Assembly: GCF_000632225.1 (NCBI RefSeq)
Contig: NZ_JFYV01000017.1
Coordinates: 1 to 64,000 of the forward strand
Reading direction: 5' to 3'
DNA: 64,000 nt
Origin: Sphingomonas sp. RIT328
Lineage (GTDB): Bacteria > Pseudomonadota > Alphaproteobacteria > Sphingomonadales > Sphingomonadaceae
Shown here: one piece after another, positions 27,339 through 38,355 of the stretch
How the letters are laid out: the number at the start of each line of letters is the position of its first letter
Numbering within the stretch: position 1 is the stretch's first letter
Notes under the pieces: model-generated
Databases searched by the model: none
Told to the model about the DNA's origin: nothing
What the model saw: the letters and a program-made list of their open reading frames with translations, nothing else
Translations under genes and position numbers: made by a program

Positions 27339-27360
27339 CATATAAAGATATCTTTATATG
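27339..27360. promoter_or_regulatory. Perfect 22-bp palindrome, probable operator of the met operon
   Basis: The site is CATATAAAGAT joined to its exact reverse complement. It lies 10 bp before the ArsR-methyltransferase start and 73 bp from the divergent lipoprotein start. It is by far the most AT-rich block in the area, so it may overlap the -10 region. ArsR-type regulators bind such palindromes. Self-control of the operon by its first gene product is inferred. Confidence 0.75.
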
Positions 27361-27370
27361 TTGATGCGAC

Positions 27371-28351
27371 ATGACCCTCGCGCTCGACATCTTCCGTGCC
27401 TTAGCCGATGCGACGCGGCTGCGCATCTTCTCGTTGCTGCGCACGATGGAGCTGTCGGTCGGCGAGCTTGCGCAGGTCCTCGGGCAGAGTCAGCCGCGCG
27501 TCAGCCGCCACGTCAAGATCCTGTGCGACGCCGGCCTCGCCGAACGGCGCAAGGAGGGCAGCTGGGTATTCGTCGCGCTCGGCCGCGCCGCGGCGACGGC
27601 GCCGGTGGCGGCGGCGATCGACGAATGGCAGCGGACCGAGCCCGATCATTGGGCGGTCGCCGATGCCGCGCGCCTCGCCGCGGTCCGCGCCGATCGCGCG
27701 GCGAGCGCGGCGCAATGGTTCGAAGGCCATGCCGACGAATGGGACGCGATCCGCTCGCTCCACGTTGCCGAGAGCGAGGTGGAGGCGGCGATGGCCGAGG
27801 TGCTCGGCGATGGTCCGCTCGGCCAGTTGATCGACATCGGCACCGGCACCGGGCGGATGCTCGAACTGTTCGGCGACCAGGCGGACAGCGCGCTCGGCAT
27901 CGACCGTTCGTCGGAGATGCTGCGGCTCGCGCGGGCCAAGCTGCACGATCGCGCCAATACCGAATTGCGGCAGGCCGACCTCTATGCGCTGCCGATGGCG
28001 GACGGCGCAGCCGATGTCGCGATCCTGCACCATGTGCTCCATTTCGCGCAGCAGCCCGGCGCCGCGATCGCCGAGGCGGCGCGGGTGCTCGGCCCGGGCG
28101 GGCGGTTGCTGATCGTCGACTTCGCGCCGCACGACCGCGAGGATCTGCGCACACGCGACGCGCACACCCGGCTGGGCTTCGCCGACGAGCAGATCGCCGG
28201 CTGGTTCGGCAATGCCGGGCTGGCGCTGGCGCGGACCGAGACGCTGAAGGGCGGCGAATTGACGGTGACATTGTGGCTCGGGCGCAAAGCCGGTGCGAGC
28301 CTGCGTGAGGTGACGATGACGAGGGTCGGACAAACGGTGGGGGCGGCATGA
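27371..28351 (+). CDS. ArsR-family regulator fused to SAM-dependent methyltransferase
   Basis: A 326-aa two-domain protein. Residues 1-75 are an ArsR winged helix (ADATRLRIFSLLRTMELSVG, recognition part QSQPRVSRHVKILCDAGL). No metal-binding cysteine pair is seen. Residues about 115-300 are a class I methyltransferase with motif I LIDIGTGTGRML (153-164), the acidic loop after LGID, and VAILHHVLHF. The gene overlaps metF (ATGA) and heads the methionine-cycle operon. ArsR regulators such as SahR respond to S-adenosylhomocysteine, and the methyltransferase domain may serve as the SAM/SAH sensor. Whether it still methylates something is unknown. No clear ribosome-binding site precedes ATG 27371. 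Confidence 0.9.
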   Translation: MTLALDIFRALADATRLRIFSLLRTMELSVGELAQVLGQSQPRVSRHVKILCDAGLAERRKEGSWVFVALGRAAATAPVAAAIDEWQRTEPDHWAVADAARLAAVRADRAASAAQWFEGHADEWDAIRSLHVAESEVEAAMAEVLGDGPLGQLIDIGTGTGRMLELFGDQADSALGIDRSSEMLRLARAKLHDRANTELRQADLYALPMADGAADVAILHHVLHFAQQPGAAIAEAARVLGPGGRLLIVDFAPHDREDLRTRDAHTRLGFADEQIAGWFGNAGLALARTETLKGGELTVTLWLGRKAGASLREVTMTRVGQTVGAA

Positions 28352-29289
28352 CGATTTCGGTGACCCAGCTCGAAGAGGCGCAGATCGCGCTCAAGGCGCC
28401 ACTTTACGCGGACGTGGCGGGCGACATCGCCGTGTCGTTCGAATTCTTCCCGCCCAAGACGGAGAAGATGGAAGAGCAATTGTGGGAGGCGGTGCGCACG
28501 CTCGAACCGCTTGCGCCCGATTTCGTCTCCGTCACCTATGGCGCGGGCGGATCGACGCGCGAGCGCACCCATGCGACGGTGGCGCGCATCCAGCGCGAGA
28601 CCAGCCTGGCCGCGGCGGCGCACCTCACCTGCGTCGAGGCGACGCGCGCGGAGATCGATCAGGTCGCGGAGGATTATTGGGCGGCGGGCGTGCGGCATAT
28701 CGTCGCGCTGCGCGGCGATCCGCCCGCGGCCGGCGCGAAGTTCGCCAGCCATCCGGGCGGCTATGAGAATGCCGCGGCGCTGGTCGCGGGGTTGAAGCGG
28801 CTGCATCCGTTCGAGATCTCGGTCGCGGCCTATCCCGAATGCCATCCCGATTCGCGCGACATGGCCGCGGATATCGACAACCTCAAGGCGAAGTTCGATG
28901 CCGGCGCGACGCGCGCGATCACGCAATTCTTCCACGAGCCCGAAACCTTCTTCCGCTATCGCGACAAGGTCGCGGCGGCGGGGATCGATGCGGAGATCGT
29001 GCCGGGGATCATGCCCGTTACCAATTTCGCCAGCGTCGTGAAGATGAGCAAGATGTGCGGCACCGACGTGCCGGCGTGGATGGCGCGGCTGTTCGAGGGG
29101 CTGGAGGATCATCCCGCGTCGCGGCAGCTGATCGCCGCCACGCTCGCCGCGGAATTGTCTAGAAAGCTGTATGCCGGCGGGGTGAAGTCGCTGCATTTCT
29201 ATACGCTCAACCGCGCGGAACTGGCGTTCGCGATCTGCCACCTGCTCGGCGTGCGGTCGAAGCCGGTGGCGAGCGCGGCGGCGGCGTAG
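28348..29289 (+). CDS. metF: 5,10-methylenetetrahydrofolate reductase
   Basis: Reduces methylene-THF to methyl-THF, the methyl donor for methionine synthase, using FAD. The 313-aa protein shows SFEFFPPKTEKMEEQLW with the catalytic glutamate, FVSVTYGAGGSTRERTH, HLTCVEATR, HIVALRGDPP, ISVAAYPECHPDS and ITQFFHEPETFF, all family motifs. It begins within the last codons of the regulator gene and is followed by the two methionine synthase genes, so the pathway is complete in one operon. It has a slightly longer N-terminus (about 25 residues) than the E. coli enzyme. Confidence 0.97.
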   Translation: MTISVTQLEEAQIALKAPLYADVAGDIAVSFEFFPPKTEKMEEQLWEAVRTLEPLAPDFVSVTYGAGGSTRERTHATVARIQRETSLAAAAHLTCVEATRAEIDQVAEDYWAAGVRHIVALRGDPPAAGAKFASHPGGYENAAALVAGLKRLHPFEISVAAYPECHPDSRDMAADIDNLKAKFDAGATRAITQFFHEPETFFRYRDKVAAAGIDAEIVPGIMPVTNFASVVKMSKMCGTDVPAWMARLFEGLEDHPASRQLIAATLAAELSRKLYAGGVKSLHFYTLNRAELAFAICHLLGVRSKPVASAAAA

Positions 29290-29298
29290 CGACGGTAA

Positions 29299-29492
29299 TT
29301 CCTCCCCGGCACGGGGAGGGTCGTGCGGGTCGCCATGTCCCCCCGGACATGGCTGGAATTGCCGGGGGCAATTCCTCCTGCGCGACATGCAACGCATGGT
29401 GGAGGGGGCTCTCCACCAGCGATATCGTTCGTGGAGAGCCCCCTCCACCCCTCGGCTGCGCCGAGCGGTCCCCCTCCCCGTGCCGGGGAGGA
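29299..29492. repeat. Palindromic repeat, met-operon family, copy 1
   Basis: This fills the gap between metF and the first methionine synthase gene. End hairpins CCTCCCCGGCACGGGGAGG and its counterpart CCTCCCCGTGCCGGGGAGG bracket a long inner stem GGTGGAGGGGGCTCTCCAC / GTGGAGAGCCCCCTCCACC and a CTCGGCTGCGCCGAG hairpin. This copy has an extra stretch of about 70 bp (29319-29391) that the other copies lack. The 3' GGGGAGGA is placed as the ribosome-binding region of the next gene. Confidence 0.9.
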
Positions 29493-29504
29493 TCGGAGAT
29501 TGAC

Positions 29505-30551
29505 ATGACCACACGCGACACATTCCTCGGCGAGGCCGCCAAGCGCATCCTGATCACCGACGGCGCCTTCGGTACCGAGATCCAGAACTGGAAGCTGTCC
29601 GAGGCGGATTATGCCGGCACGCTCCAGCTCGGCCACGACCAGAAGGGCAATAACGACATCCTCGCGCTGACCAAGCCCGAGGTGCCCGAGGCGATCCACC
29701 GCGCCTATTTCGAGGCGGGCGCCGACATCGCCGAGACCAACACCTTCTCCGCCAATCGCATCAGCCAGGCCGATTACGGCGCGGAAGGGCTGGTGCGCGA
29801 GATCAACCTGGAAAGCGCGCGGCTCGCCCGCCGCATCGCCGACGAATATCAGGCAAAGGACGGCCGCCCGCGCTTCGTCGCCGGGGCGATCGGCCCGACC
29901 AACAAGACCTTGTCGCTGAGCCCCGACGTCAACGATCCCGGCTATCGCGAGATCGACTTCGATTACCTCAAGCAGGTCTATCGCGAGCAGATCGACGCCT
30001 TGGTCGAGGGCGGCGCGGACTTCATCCTGATCGAGACGGTGTTCGATACGCTCAACGCCAAGGCCGGGATCATGGCGACGATCGAGGCTGCCGAGGATCT
30101 CGGCCGCGACCTGCCGCTGATGCTGTCGATGACGCTGACCGACCTTAGCGGGCGCAATCTGTCGGGCCATACCGTCGAGGCCTTCTGGCATGCGGTGCGC
30201 CATGCCCGGCCGGTGACGATCGGGCTCAACTGCTCGTTCGGCGCCGAGCAGCTGCGCCCGCACGTCAAGACGCTGAGCGAGATCTGCGACACGCTGATCA
30301 TGGTCTATCCCAATGCCGGCCTGCCCAACGAGCTCGGCGCCTATGACGAGGCGCCGGCGACCACCGCGGCTCTGGTCGGCGAATGGGCGCAGGCGGGGCA
30401 GGTCAACGTGCTCGGCGGCTGCTGCGGCTCGACGCCGGCGCATATCAAGGCGATCGCCGACATGGCGCGGGGCGTCGCGCCGCGGCAGCTGCCGGTGCCG
30501 CCGGTCCGCACCCGCCTCGCCGGTTTGGAGCCGTTCACGATGGCAGCATAA
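29505..30551 (+). CDS. metH: Homocysteine methyltransferase module of split methionine synthase
   Basis: A 348-aa protein matching the N-terminal zinc/homocysteine domain of cobalamin-dependent methionine synthase. It has [11 protein letters not shown] at the start and the zinc ligands [10 protein letters not shown] and [12 protein letters not shown] (Cys-Cys pair). Zinc activates the homocysteine thiol, which receives the methyl group from methylcobalamin bound to the partner protein. ATG 29505 is chosen over the upstream frame, which runs through the repeat. It ends in TAA, and the remaining MetH domains are in the next gene, beyond a 142-bp repeat-filled gap, so the protein is truly split. 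Confidence 0.94.
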   Translation: MTTRDTFLGEAAKRILITDGAFGTEIQNWKLSEADYAGTLQLGHDQKGNNDILALTKPEVPEAIHRAYFEAGADIAETNTFSANRISQADYGAEGLVREINLESARLARRIADEYQAKDGRPRFVAGAIGPTNKTLSLSPDVNDPGYREIDFDYLKQVYREQIDALVEGGADFILIETVFDTLNAKAGIMATIEAAEDLGRDLPLMLSMTLTDLSGRNLSGHTVEAFWHAVRHARPVTIGLNCSFGAEQLRPHVKTLSEICDTLIMVYPNAGLPNELGAYDEAPATTAALVGEWAQAGQVNVLGGCCGSTPAHIKAIADMARGVAPRQLPVPPVRTRLAGLEPFTMAA

Positions 30552-30555
30552 AACA

Positions 30556-30687
30556 TCCTCCCCGGAACGGGGAGGGGGACCAGCCGGAGGCTGGTGGAGG
30601 GGGCTCTCCACGAAAGACAACGCTGGTGGAGAGCCCCCTCCACCCCTCGGCTACGCCGAGCGGTCCCCCTCTCCGTGCCGGGGAGGA
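30556..30687. repeat. Palindromic repeat, met-operon family, copy 2
   Basis: This short version of the element fills the gap between the two methionine synthase genes. Order: CCTCCCCGGAACGGGGAGG hairpin, ACCAGCCGGAGGCTGGT hairpin, long stem TGGAGGGGGCTCTCCAC / GTGGAGAGCCCCCTCCA, CTCGGCTACGCCGAG hairpin, and a closing CCCCTCTCCGTGCCGGGGAGG. The final GGGGAGGA lies six bases before the next start codon cluster. Confidence 0.9.
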
Positions 30688-30693
30688 ATAGGA

Positions 30694-33375
<2,682 letters not shown>

Positions 33376-33426
33376 GCCGATCCGTCCCGATCCTTCCCCA
33401 TGCAAGGGAGGGACCGGGGCGGCGGA

Positions 33427-33675
33427 TCATTTCGCGCGGATCGTCACGCCATAGTCCGCCCAGCCGGCGACGGTGCGGCACAGCGTGTCCGGCAGCGTCT
33501 TGTCCTTGGCGAGCAGCGGGCTGGTGGTGCGCGGCATGCAGATCTTGGCGGCGGGATCGGCGATGACCCGCGCCGGTACGATAACGACCGGCGGCTTCCT
33601 GGCCGCGAGCGCCGGGCCGGCGGCGGCGATGGTCGTGGCGGCGAGCGCGGTGGTGATACGGAGTGCGACGAACAT
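33427..33675 (-). CDS. Small secreted protein, function unknown
   Basis: An 82-aa protein beginning MFVALRITTALAATTIAAAG with a signal peptide cut after GPALA. The mature part of about 55 residues has two cysteines (KICMPRT and DTLCRTV) that could form a disulfide in the periplasm, and ends WADYGVTIRAK. ATG 33675 has AAGGGG seven bases upstream. The longer frame to 33744 lacks a signal in the right place. It lies alone, convergent with metH. I do not recognise a family. Confidence 0.75.
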   Translation of the reverse strand: MFVALRITTALAATTIAAAGPALAARKPPVVIVPARVIADPAAKICMPRTTSPLLAKDKTLPDTLCRTVAGWADYGVTIRAK

Positions 33676-33894
33676 GATGACCCCTTGCTGATGCGGCTGC
33701 GGGTGCAGCGACATCGGGGCTGGTGCATTAGTCGTGCCAGACACCGGGGATTGGAAAAGCCACGCTATTTCGGCCAGCCAATTGGTCGCTTGCGCCGCCG
33801 GTCGGTGAAAACCGCCATTGAGCGGCCGATCGTGCCAATTCGGACGGATCGACCGGTCGCGTCATGCCGTCCGTCCCGCTGAGCGGGCGCACGC

Positions 33895-34053
33895 TCAGCG
33901 CAGAAGCAGCCACAAGGCCATTCCCACCAAGGCGGGCGGCAGGAGGGTCGCCAATATGCCGCCGGCCCAGCCCAGATGGCGGTAGGTGAAGCGGACGACC
34001 TCGGTCCAGACGCTCAGCGCCGCCTCCGCCGCCCATTCGGCGAGCCATGTCAT
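33895..34053 (-). CDS. Small membrane protein, 52 aa
   Basis: A short frame of 53 codons with an amphipathic N-terminus (MTWLAEWAAEAALSVWTEVV) and one strong membrane helix (AGGILATLLPPALVGMALWL) ending in LLLR and TGA. A GGGGTC motif lies just upstream of ATG 34053. It follows the antiporter gene on the same strand, 28 bp after its stop, so it may be a small accessory subunit or simply co-transcribed. No family is recognised. Codon use is like that of its neighbours. Confidence 0.6.
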   Translation of the reverse strand: MTWLAEWAAEAALSVWTEVVRFTYRHLGWAGGILATLLPPALVGMALWLLLR

Positions 34054-34081
34054 GACCCCGATCGGTCCGGCCCCGCCGCGG

Positions 34082-35290
34082 TCAGGACCCGCGACGGCGC
34101 AGCGAGGCGTCGCGTTTCAGCATCGGCGCGACGACGGGGATCGTCATCATCGTGCTCGCCACCGCCATCAGCAGCAATGCGGTGAACGTCTCATGCGTGA
34201 TGATCTGCTTGTCGAGCAGGATGTTGACGAAGATGATCATGATCAGCGCCTTGGTCTGCAACAGCCAGCCGATCGCGCGCGCATCGCCCTTGGGCCATTT
34301 GAGGATGCGGCCGGCAAGGTGGATGCCGGCGAGCTTGCCGCCGACCGAGGCGGCGAGCAGCAGCGCCGCCACCGCGAACACCGAAGCGCCGCCGACGCCC
34401 CATTGCGTCTTCAGGCCGGTCGACAGGAAATAGACCGGCATCACCGCGAGCAGGATCGTCTGCCGGAAGCGGTCCATCCGCGCCTCGCCGAACCAATGCG
34501 CGTCGAGCACGGCGCCGGCCAGGAATGCGCCGACCATGAAGTGCAGCCCCGCCCAGTCCGCCGCAAAGCCGCACAGCGCCAGCCAGATCAGCCCGACATA
34601 CCAGCGATCATTCTCGCCGAGCGCGCGCAGCAGGCGGCGGATCGCCCAGGTCGCCACCGCAAACCCGATCAGGAACCCCACCTGCCGGCCGACCCGCTCC
34701 CAGTCGAGCAGGATCAGCGCGAGCACGCCCCAGATCGCGATATCGTCGAGGCTGGCATAGCGCAGCACGCGCTGGCCGAACGGCGCGCGCAGGATGTCGA
34801 GCTTCTCCATGAACAGGACGAGGATCGGCAGCGCGGTGACCGCGCAGGCCATGCCGATGCCGAGCACCACCTGCCATTCCGCGCCGAGCGGCCCGCGCCA
34901 GCCGGGATAGCGCAGCATCAGCAGCGCCGCGGCGCTGCCCGCGAGCAACGGCACGCCGAGCGCGAGGCCGGCAGTGATCCCGGTCTCGCCACGCCGCCGC
35001 CACGCCTCGCCGATGTCGAGTTCGAGCCCCGCCACCCAGACGAACAGCATCACCGACCACCAGGCGATGCCGTTGAGCGCGCCCATCGTCGCCGGGGCGA
35101 AGACGAAGGCATAATAATCGGGGAAGATCGCGCCGACCACCCCCGGTCCGAGCAGGATGCCGCCGATGATCTGCACGACGACCAGCGGCGCCCAATAATC
35201 GGTCCGCCCGACGCGCCAGATTAGCCACGGCAGCGTGAAGATGATCAGGATGGCGAGGAGAAAAATCTCCGTCGGCGACATGGCGTGCAT
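34082..35290 (-). CDS. Cation/proton antiporter, CPA2 (KefB/NapA-like) family
   Basis: A 402-aa polytopic inner-membrane protein with about 12 hydrophobic helices. It begins SPTEIFLLAILIIFTLPWLIW. Characteristic parts are VVVQIIGGILLGPGVVGAI, WWSVMLFVWVAGLELD with the acidic residues of the family, and ALPILVLFMEKLDILRAPFG. It lacks a TrkA-N regulatory domain, so it is a core-only exchanger of Na+ or K+ for H+. ATG 35290 is used; another ATG three codons on (MSPTEI) is equally likely. The two-gene unit with the 52-aa protein is read leftward. Confidence 0.88.
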   Translation of the reverse strand: MHAMSPTEIFLLAILIIFTLPWLIWRVGRTDYWAPLVVVQIIGGILLGPGVVGAIFPDYYAFVFAPATMGALNGIAWWSVMLFVWVAGLELDIGEAWRRRGETGITAGLALGVPLLAGSAAALLMLRYPGWRGPLGAEWQVVLGIGMACAVTALPILVLFMEKLDILRAPFGQRVLRYASLDDIAIWGVLALILLDWERVGRQVGFLIGFAVATWAIRRLLRALGENDRWYVGLIWLALCGFAADWAGLHFMVGAFLAGAVLDAHWFGEARMDRFRQTILLAVMPVYFLSTGLKTQWGVGGASVFAVAALLLAASVGGKLAGIHLAGRILKWPKGDARAIGWLLQTKALIMIIFVNILLDKQIITHETFTALLLMAVASTMMTIPVVAPMLKRDASLRRRGS

Positions 35291-35522
35291 CGAATCCCCC
35301 CCCGTGCGGCCCCCCGGCCGCCGTCTCCCTTGCTCAAGGGGTTAGCCGAGGCGGTGCTGGGAGCGCAATCATCGGTTGGTTGATGCGGGTGTCGGCCGGA
35401 CGCCTCTTTGGCGATCTGGCCGTATCGTCCCGGAGGGGCGGGTCACGCGTCGGCATGATGGCCAGCCTCAGTCCGTCGTGGCCGTTCCGCGCTTGTCATT
35501 GCGGGTGTCTTGCACAGGTCCC

Positions 35523-35790
35523 GCCAGTGCTCCCGCGAAAGTGTACACAAAAGCGGGAGCCCGGTGCTTCTTCGCGCGCCAGCCGTTGCTTTGCTTGACC
35601 ACTGGATTCCCGCCTGCGCGAGACCTCTGCGAAAGTAGCAACCTGACCTGCTCCCGTACCACCCCGGCGCAGGCCGGGGCCCAGTTTGGTGAAGCCTTGC
35701 AATCAGTTACAACGGCCTCCCAACTGGGCCCCGGCCTTCGCCGGGGCGGCTTCGAAACTTTCGCAGAGGTCTCGCCTGCGCGGGAATACT
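35523..35790 (-). repeat. MITE-like composite palindromic repeat, copy B (in gap 35291-35968)
   Basis: The 678-bp gap between the antiporter and the beta-helix gene has no supported gene. This element is the reverse complement of copy A at 4735-4982 along its whole length, with the same order of modules. Differences include about ten added bases (around GTGTACAC, 35541-35548) in the loop of the tail hairpin and base changes that keep the stems paired. I see nothing convincing in 35291-35522 or 35791-35968. Confidence 0.85.
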
Positions 35791-35968
35791 AGGTAAGTAT
35801 CAGCTTCAGCGTTTTACGCACCGGTTCTGCCGACCGGCCTTGGCGCCTGCCAGACACGCGAAGCGCCCTCGGCGACAGCGCCCGCCGGCGCATCCTTGCA
35901 TCAATCCGGGACGCCGCGCGTGCGGATCGCTGCGGCGGCGCGGCGCGAGAGGCGATAAGGTGCGCGGC

Positions 35969-36895
35969 ATGACCCGTCTGCTGCTCGCGCTCGCCCTGCT
36001 CGCCGCTCCCGCCTTCGCGCAAAGCGGCAAGCCGTTCACCATCGCCGAGACGGGCGAGGGGTTCGACGATCTGCAGGCGGCGGTCTCGTCGGTGCGGATG
36101 GGAACCGCGACGATCCGGATCGCGCCCGGCGTCTATCGGCAATGCGCGGTGCAGCAGGGCGGGCGGATCACCTATCAGGCGGTGACGCCGGGCACCGCGA
36201 TCTTCGAGAAGCAGACGTGCGAGGACAAGGCGGCGCTGGTGCTGCGCGGGCAGGGCTCGCGCGTCGACGGATTGGTGTTCCGCGGCTATCGCGTCGCCGA
36301 CGGCAATGGCGCGGGCATCCGGACCGAGATGGGCGACCTTACCGTCAGCAATGCGATGTTCCTCGACAGTCAGGAGGGCATCCTCGGCGGCGAGCCGACC
36401 GGGCAGCGGATCACCATCGATCATTCGACCTTCGCCGGGCTCGGCCAGTGCGACGAGGCACCCAATTGCGCGCACGCCATCTACCTCGCCAATCGCGGGC
36501 AGGTGACGATCACCCGTTCGCGTTTCGAGCGCGGCACCGGCGGCCATTACGTCAAGCTGCGCGTCCCCAACGTGACGATCACCGACAACAGCTTCGACGA
36601 CACCGCCGGGCGCAAGACGAACTATATGATCGACCTGCCCGATGGCGCACGCGGGCTGATCGCGCGCAACAGCTTCGTCCAGGGGCGCGGCAAGGAGAAT
36701 AGCAGCGGGCTGATCGTGGTGGCGGCGGAAGCCCGGACCTATCCGTCGGCGGGCTTGCGCATCGAGGACAATGACGCGCGCCTCGCCCCGGGGGCGCCGG
36801 GCAACCCGGCCTTCGTCGCCGACTTGAGCCACGAGCGGCTGGCGGTCGGCGCGAACCGGCTGGGGGCGGGGATCCGGATGTTCGAGACGCGCTGA
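35969..36895 (+). CDS. Secreted right-handed beta-helix protein
   Basis: A 308-aa exported protein. Signal peptide: MTRLLLALALLAAPAFA, cut near AQS. The mature part shows repeated short strands typical of a parallel beta-helix, with recurring patterns such as LTVSNAMFLDSQEGIL, ITIDHSTFAGLG, VTITRSRFERGTGGHYVKL and VTITDNSFDD. Such folds often bind or cleave polysaccharides, but no catalytic pattern is recognised. ATG 35969 has AAGG upstream; the frame extends further 5' without a signal. It is convergent with the small membrane protein gene next to the sialidase-like gene. Confidence 0.82.
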   Translation: MTRLLLALALLAAPAFAQSGKPFTIAETGEGFDDLQAAVSSVRMGTATIRIAPGVYRQCAVQQGGRITYQAVTPGTAIFEKQTCEDKAALVLRGQGSRVDGLVFRGYRVADGNGAGIRTEMGDLTVSNAMFLDSQEGILGGEPTGQRITIDHSTFAGLGQCDEAPNCAHAIYLANRGQVTITRSRFERGTGGHYVKLRVPNVTITDNSFDDTAGRKTNYMIDLPDGARGLIARNSFVQGRGKENSSGLIVVAAEARTYPSAGLRIEDNDARLAPGAPGNPAFVADLSHERLAVGANRLGAGIRMFETR

Positions 36896-36947
36896 GCGCG
36901 GCGTTCGCTTCGTCGAGCTCGTAACCGCCTGACGGCGATGTATTGAA

Positions 36948-37187
36948 TCAGCGGAGGCGCTCTATCGTCTCGCCCTCGTCGGGCAGCGCGGGCGGAACTC
37001 CCGCCGGTCGGCGGGCGGTGCGGACGATCACCGCGGTCGACAGCAGGATCGACGAGACGAGCGCGCCGACCGAGAGCAGCCCGGCCGGTGTCATCGTCAG
37101 CTCGGCGCGCACCCGGCTGCGTTTGCCGAAGCGCAGGGTGATCGCCGCATGCTGGGTGTTCGGCTGGTGGGGATGGTGCCTCGCCAT
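36948..37187 (-). CDS. Small single-helix membrane protein
   Basis: A 79-aa protein of unknown function. The first 30 residues are basic and His-rich (MARHHPHQPNTQHAAITLRF), then one membrane helix (AGLLSVGALVSSILLSTAV) and a short charged tail. The gene begins only six bases after the stop of the sialidase-like gene, which suggests coupling. A weak ribosome-binding site is seen. It could be a membrane anchor or an annotation artefact; the clear helix favours a real gene. Confidence 0.55.
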   Translation of the reverse strand: MARHHPHQPNTQHAAITLRFGKRSRVRAELTMTPAGLLSVGALVSSILLSTAVIVRTARRPAGVPPALPDEGETIERLR

Positions 37188-37193
37188 GATCGG

Positions 37194-38258
37194 TCAACGA
37201 GCGACGCGGGCCGACGGTCCCGGCGCGACGCGCAGCCGCCGCGGATCGAGCACCACATAGCGGATGTGCGTGCGGTTCCACGTATAGCTGATATGGATCA
37301 GCCCGTCGCGGCTCTGGATCACCGCGGGATAGGCATAGCCGTCGGGCCGCGGCTTGCTTTCCAGCGTCAGCACCGGCTGCCAGCGCACGCCGTCGTCGGA
37401 CAGCGCGACGGCGAGCGGATAGCGCGGGCCGTCGCCGGGCCGGTCGGGCCAGTGCGCGCTGTGATTGTAGACGATCAGCTGCCGCCCGTCGGTGAGCGTC
37501 ACCGCATCGGTGCCGGCATTGGGATTGGGCAGGTCGATCGCGGCGAGCGGCGACCAGCTGCGCCCGTCGTCACGCGACCAGCTCATCGCCAGCGCCCCCT
37601 GCCGGGTGCGCGCGACGAGTTCGAGCCGGCGATCGGGATAGACGAGCACGCTCGGCTGGATCGCCTCGATCCCCATCGGCGAGGCGATCGGCGGCCCGAC
37701 CTGCCAGCTCGCACCCGCGTCGGTCGAGCGTTCCATGCGCAGGAACCAGCGATTGTGCTCGGGCGTGCCCTCCTCGCGACTCGACGGAGCGAGCCAGGCG
37801 CCCTCCGGCGTCACCACCGGCTTGTTCTTGATCGGACCGAGCACGCCGTCGGGCAGGCGGCGCGGTGCGCTCCAGTGGCGGCCGCCGTCGCGTGACACGA
37901 TCTCCATGCCCCACCAGGCGCGCGGATTCGGCCCGACCTTGTAGAACAGGTGGAGCGGCTGGCCGTGGGGTGCGAACAGCACCGGGTTCCATGTCGGGTA
38001 ACGTTGGCCATCGGCGCTGCGCCCGTCGGCGACGCTGACCGGCTTGCTCCAGCCGGACCGGTCGTGGCGGGCGAACCAGATGGTGACGTCCGGCCGGCTC
38101 TCGCCGCTGCCGCCGAACCAGGCGGCGGCGATCGTCCCGTCGGGCAGCTCGGCGAGCGTCGAGGCATGCGCCTGCGGGTACGGCGGCGCGGGATCGATGA
38201 ACGCGCTGCTCACGATCGGCGAGGCGGCGGCGATGAGCAGCGCGGATATGGCTATCAT
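37194..38258 (-). CDS. Sialidase-like (BNR/Asp-box) secreted protein
   Basis: A 354-aa exported beta-propeller protein. A signal peptide is present (MIAISALLIAAASPIVSSA). Three Asp-box motifs of the form S-x-D-x-G-x-x-W are visible: SRDGGRHWSAP, STDAGASWQVG and SRDDGRSWSPL. The family start AHASTLAELPDGTIAAAWFG is typical of the exo-alpha-sialidase-like group that acts on glycans. The true substrate is unknown, since many bacterial members are not sialidases. ATG 38258 is chosen because it gives the signal peptide; the frame is open to 38567 but that part is antisense to the phosphatase gene. It is downstream of the phosphatase on the same strand. Confidence 0.82.
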   Translation of the reverse strand: MIAISALLIAAASPIVSSAFIDPAPPYPQAHASTLAELPDGTIAAAWFGGSGESRPDVTIWFARHDRSGWSKPVSVADGRSADGQRYPTWNPVLFAPHGQPLHLFYKVGPNPRAWWGMEIVSRDGGRHWSAPRRLPDGVLGPIKNKPVVTPEGAWLAPSSREEGTPEHNRWFLRMERSTDAGASWQVGPPIASPMGIEAIQPSVLVYPDRRLELVARTRQGALAMSWSRDDGRSWSPLAAIDLPNPNAGTDAVTLTDGRQLIVYNHSAHWPDRPGDGPRYPLAVALSDDGVRWQPVLTLESKPRPDGYAYPAVIQSRDGLIHISYTWNRTHIRYVVLDPRRLRVAPGPSARVAR

Positions 38259-38355
38259 AAGGGTTCCGATGCCGGCGGGGACGGGTGCGTTAGCATCGGT
38301 GTGGCGGCGGGGGGAAGCGCGGGGGCTGGCTACCCCCGCGTTGGTTTGCCGCCCC

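Noticed and set aside
38318..38340. A CGCGGGGG/CCCCCGCG hairpin between the phosphatase and sialidase-like genes.
   Set aside because: No T-run on either strand; it could be a chance pairing in GC-rich DNA.
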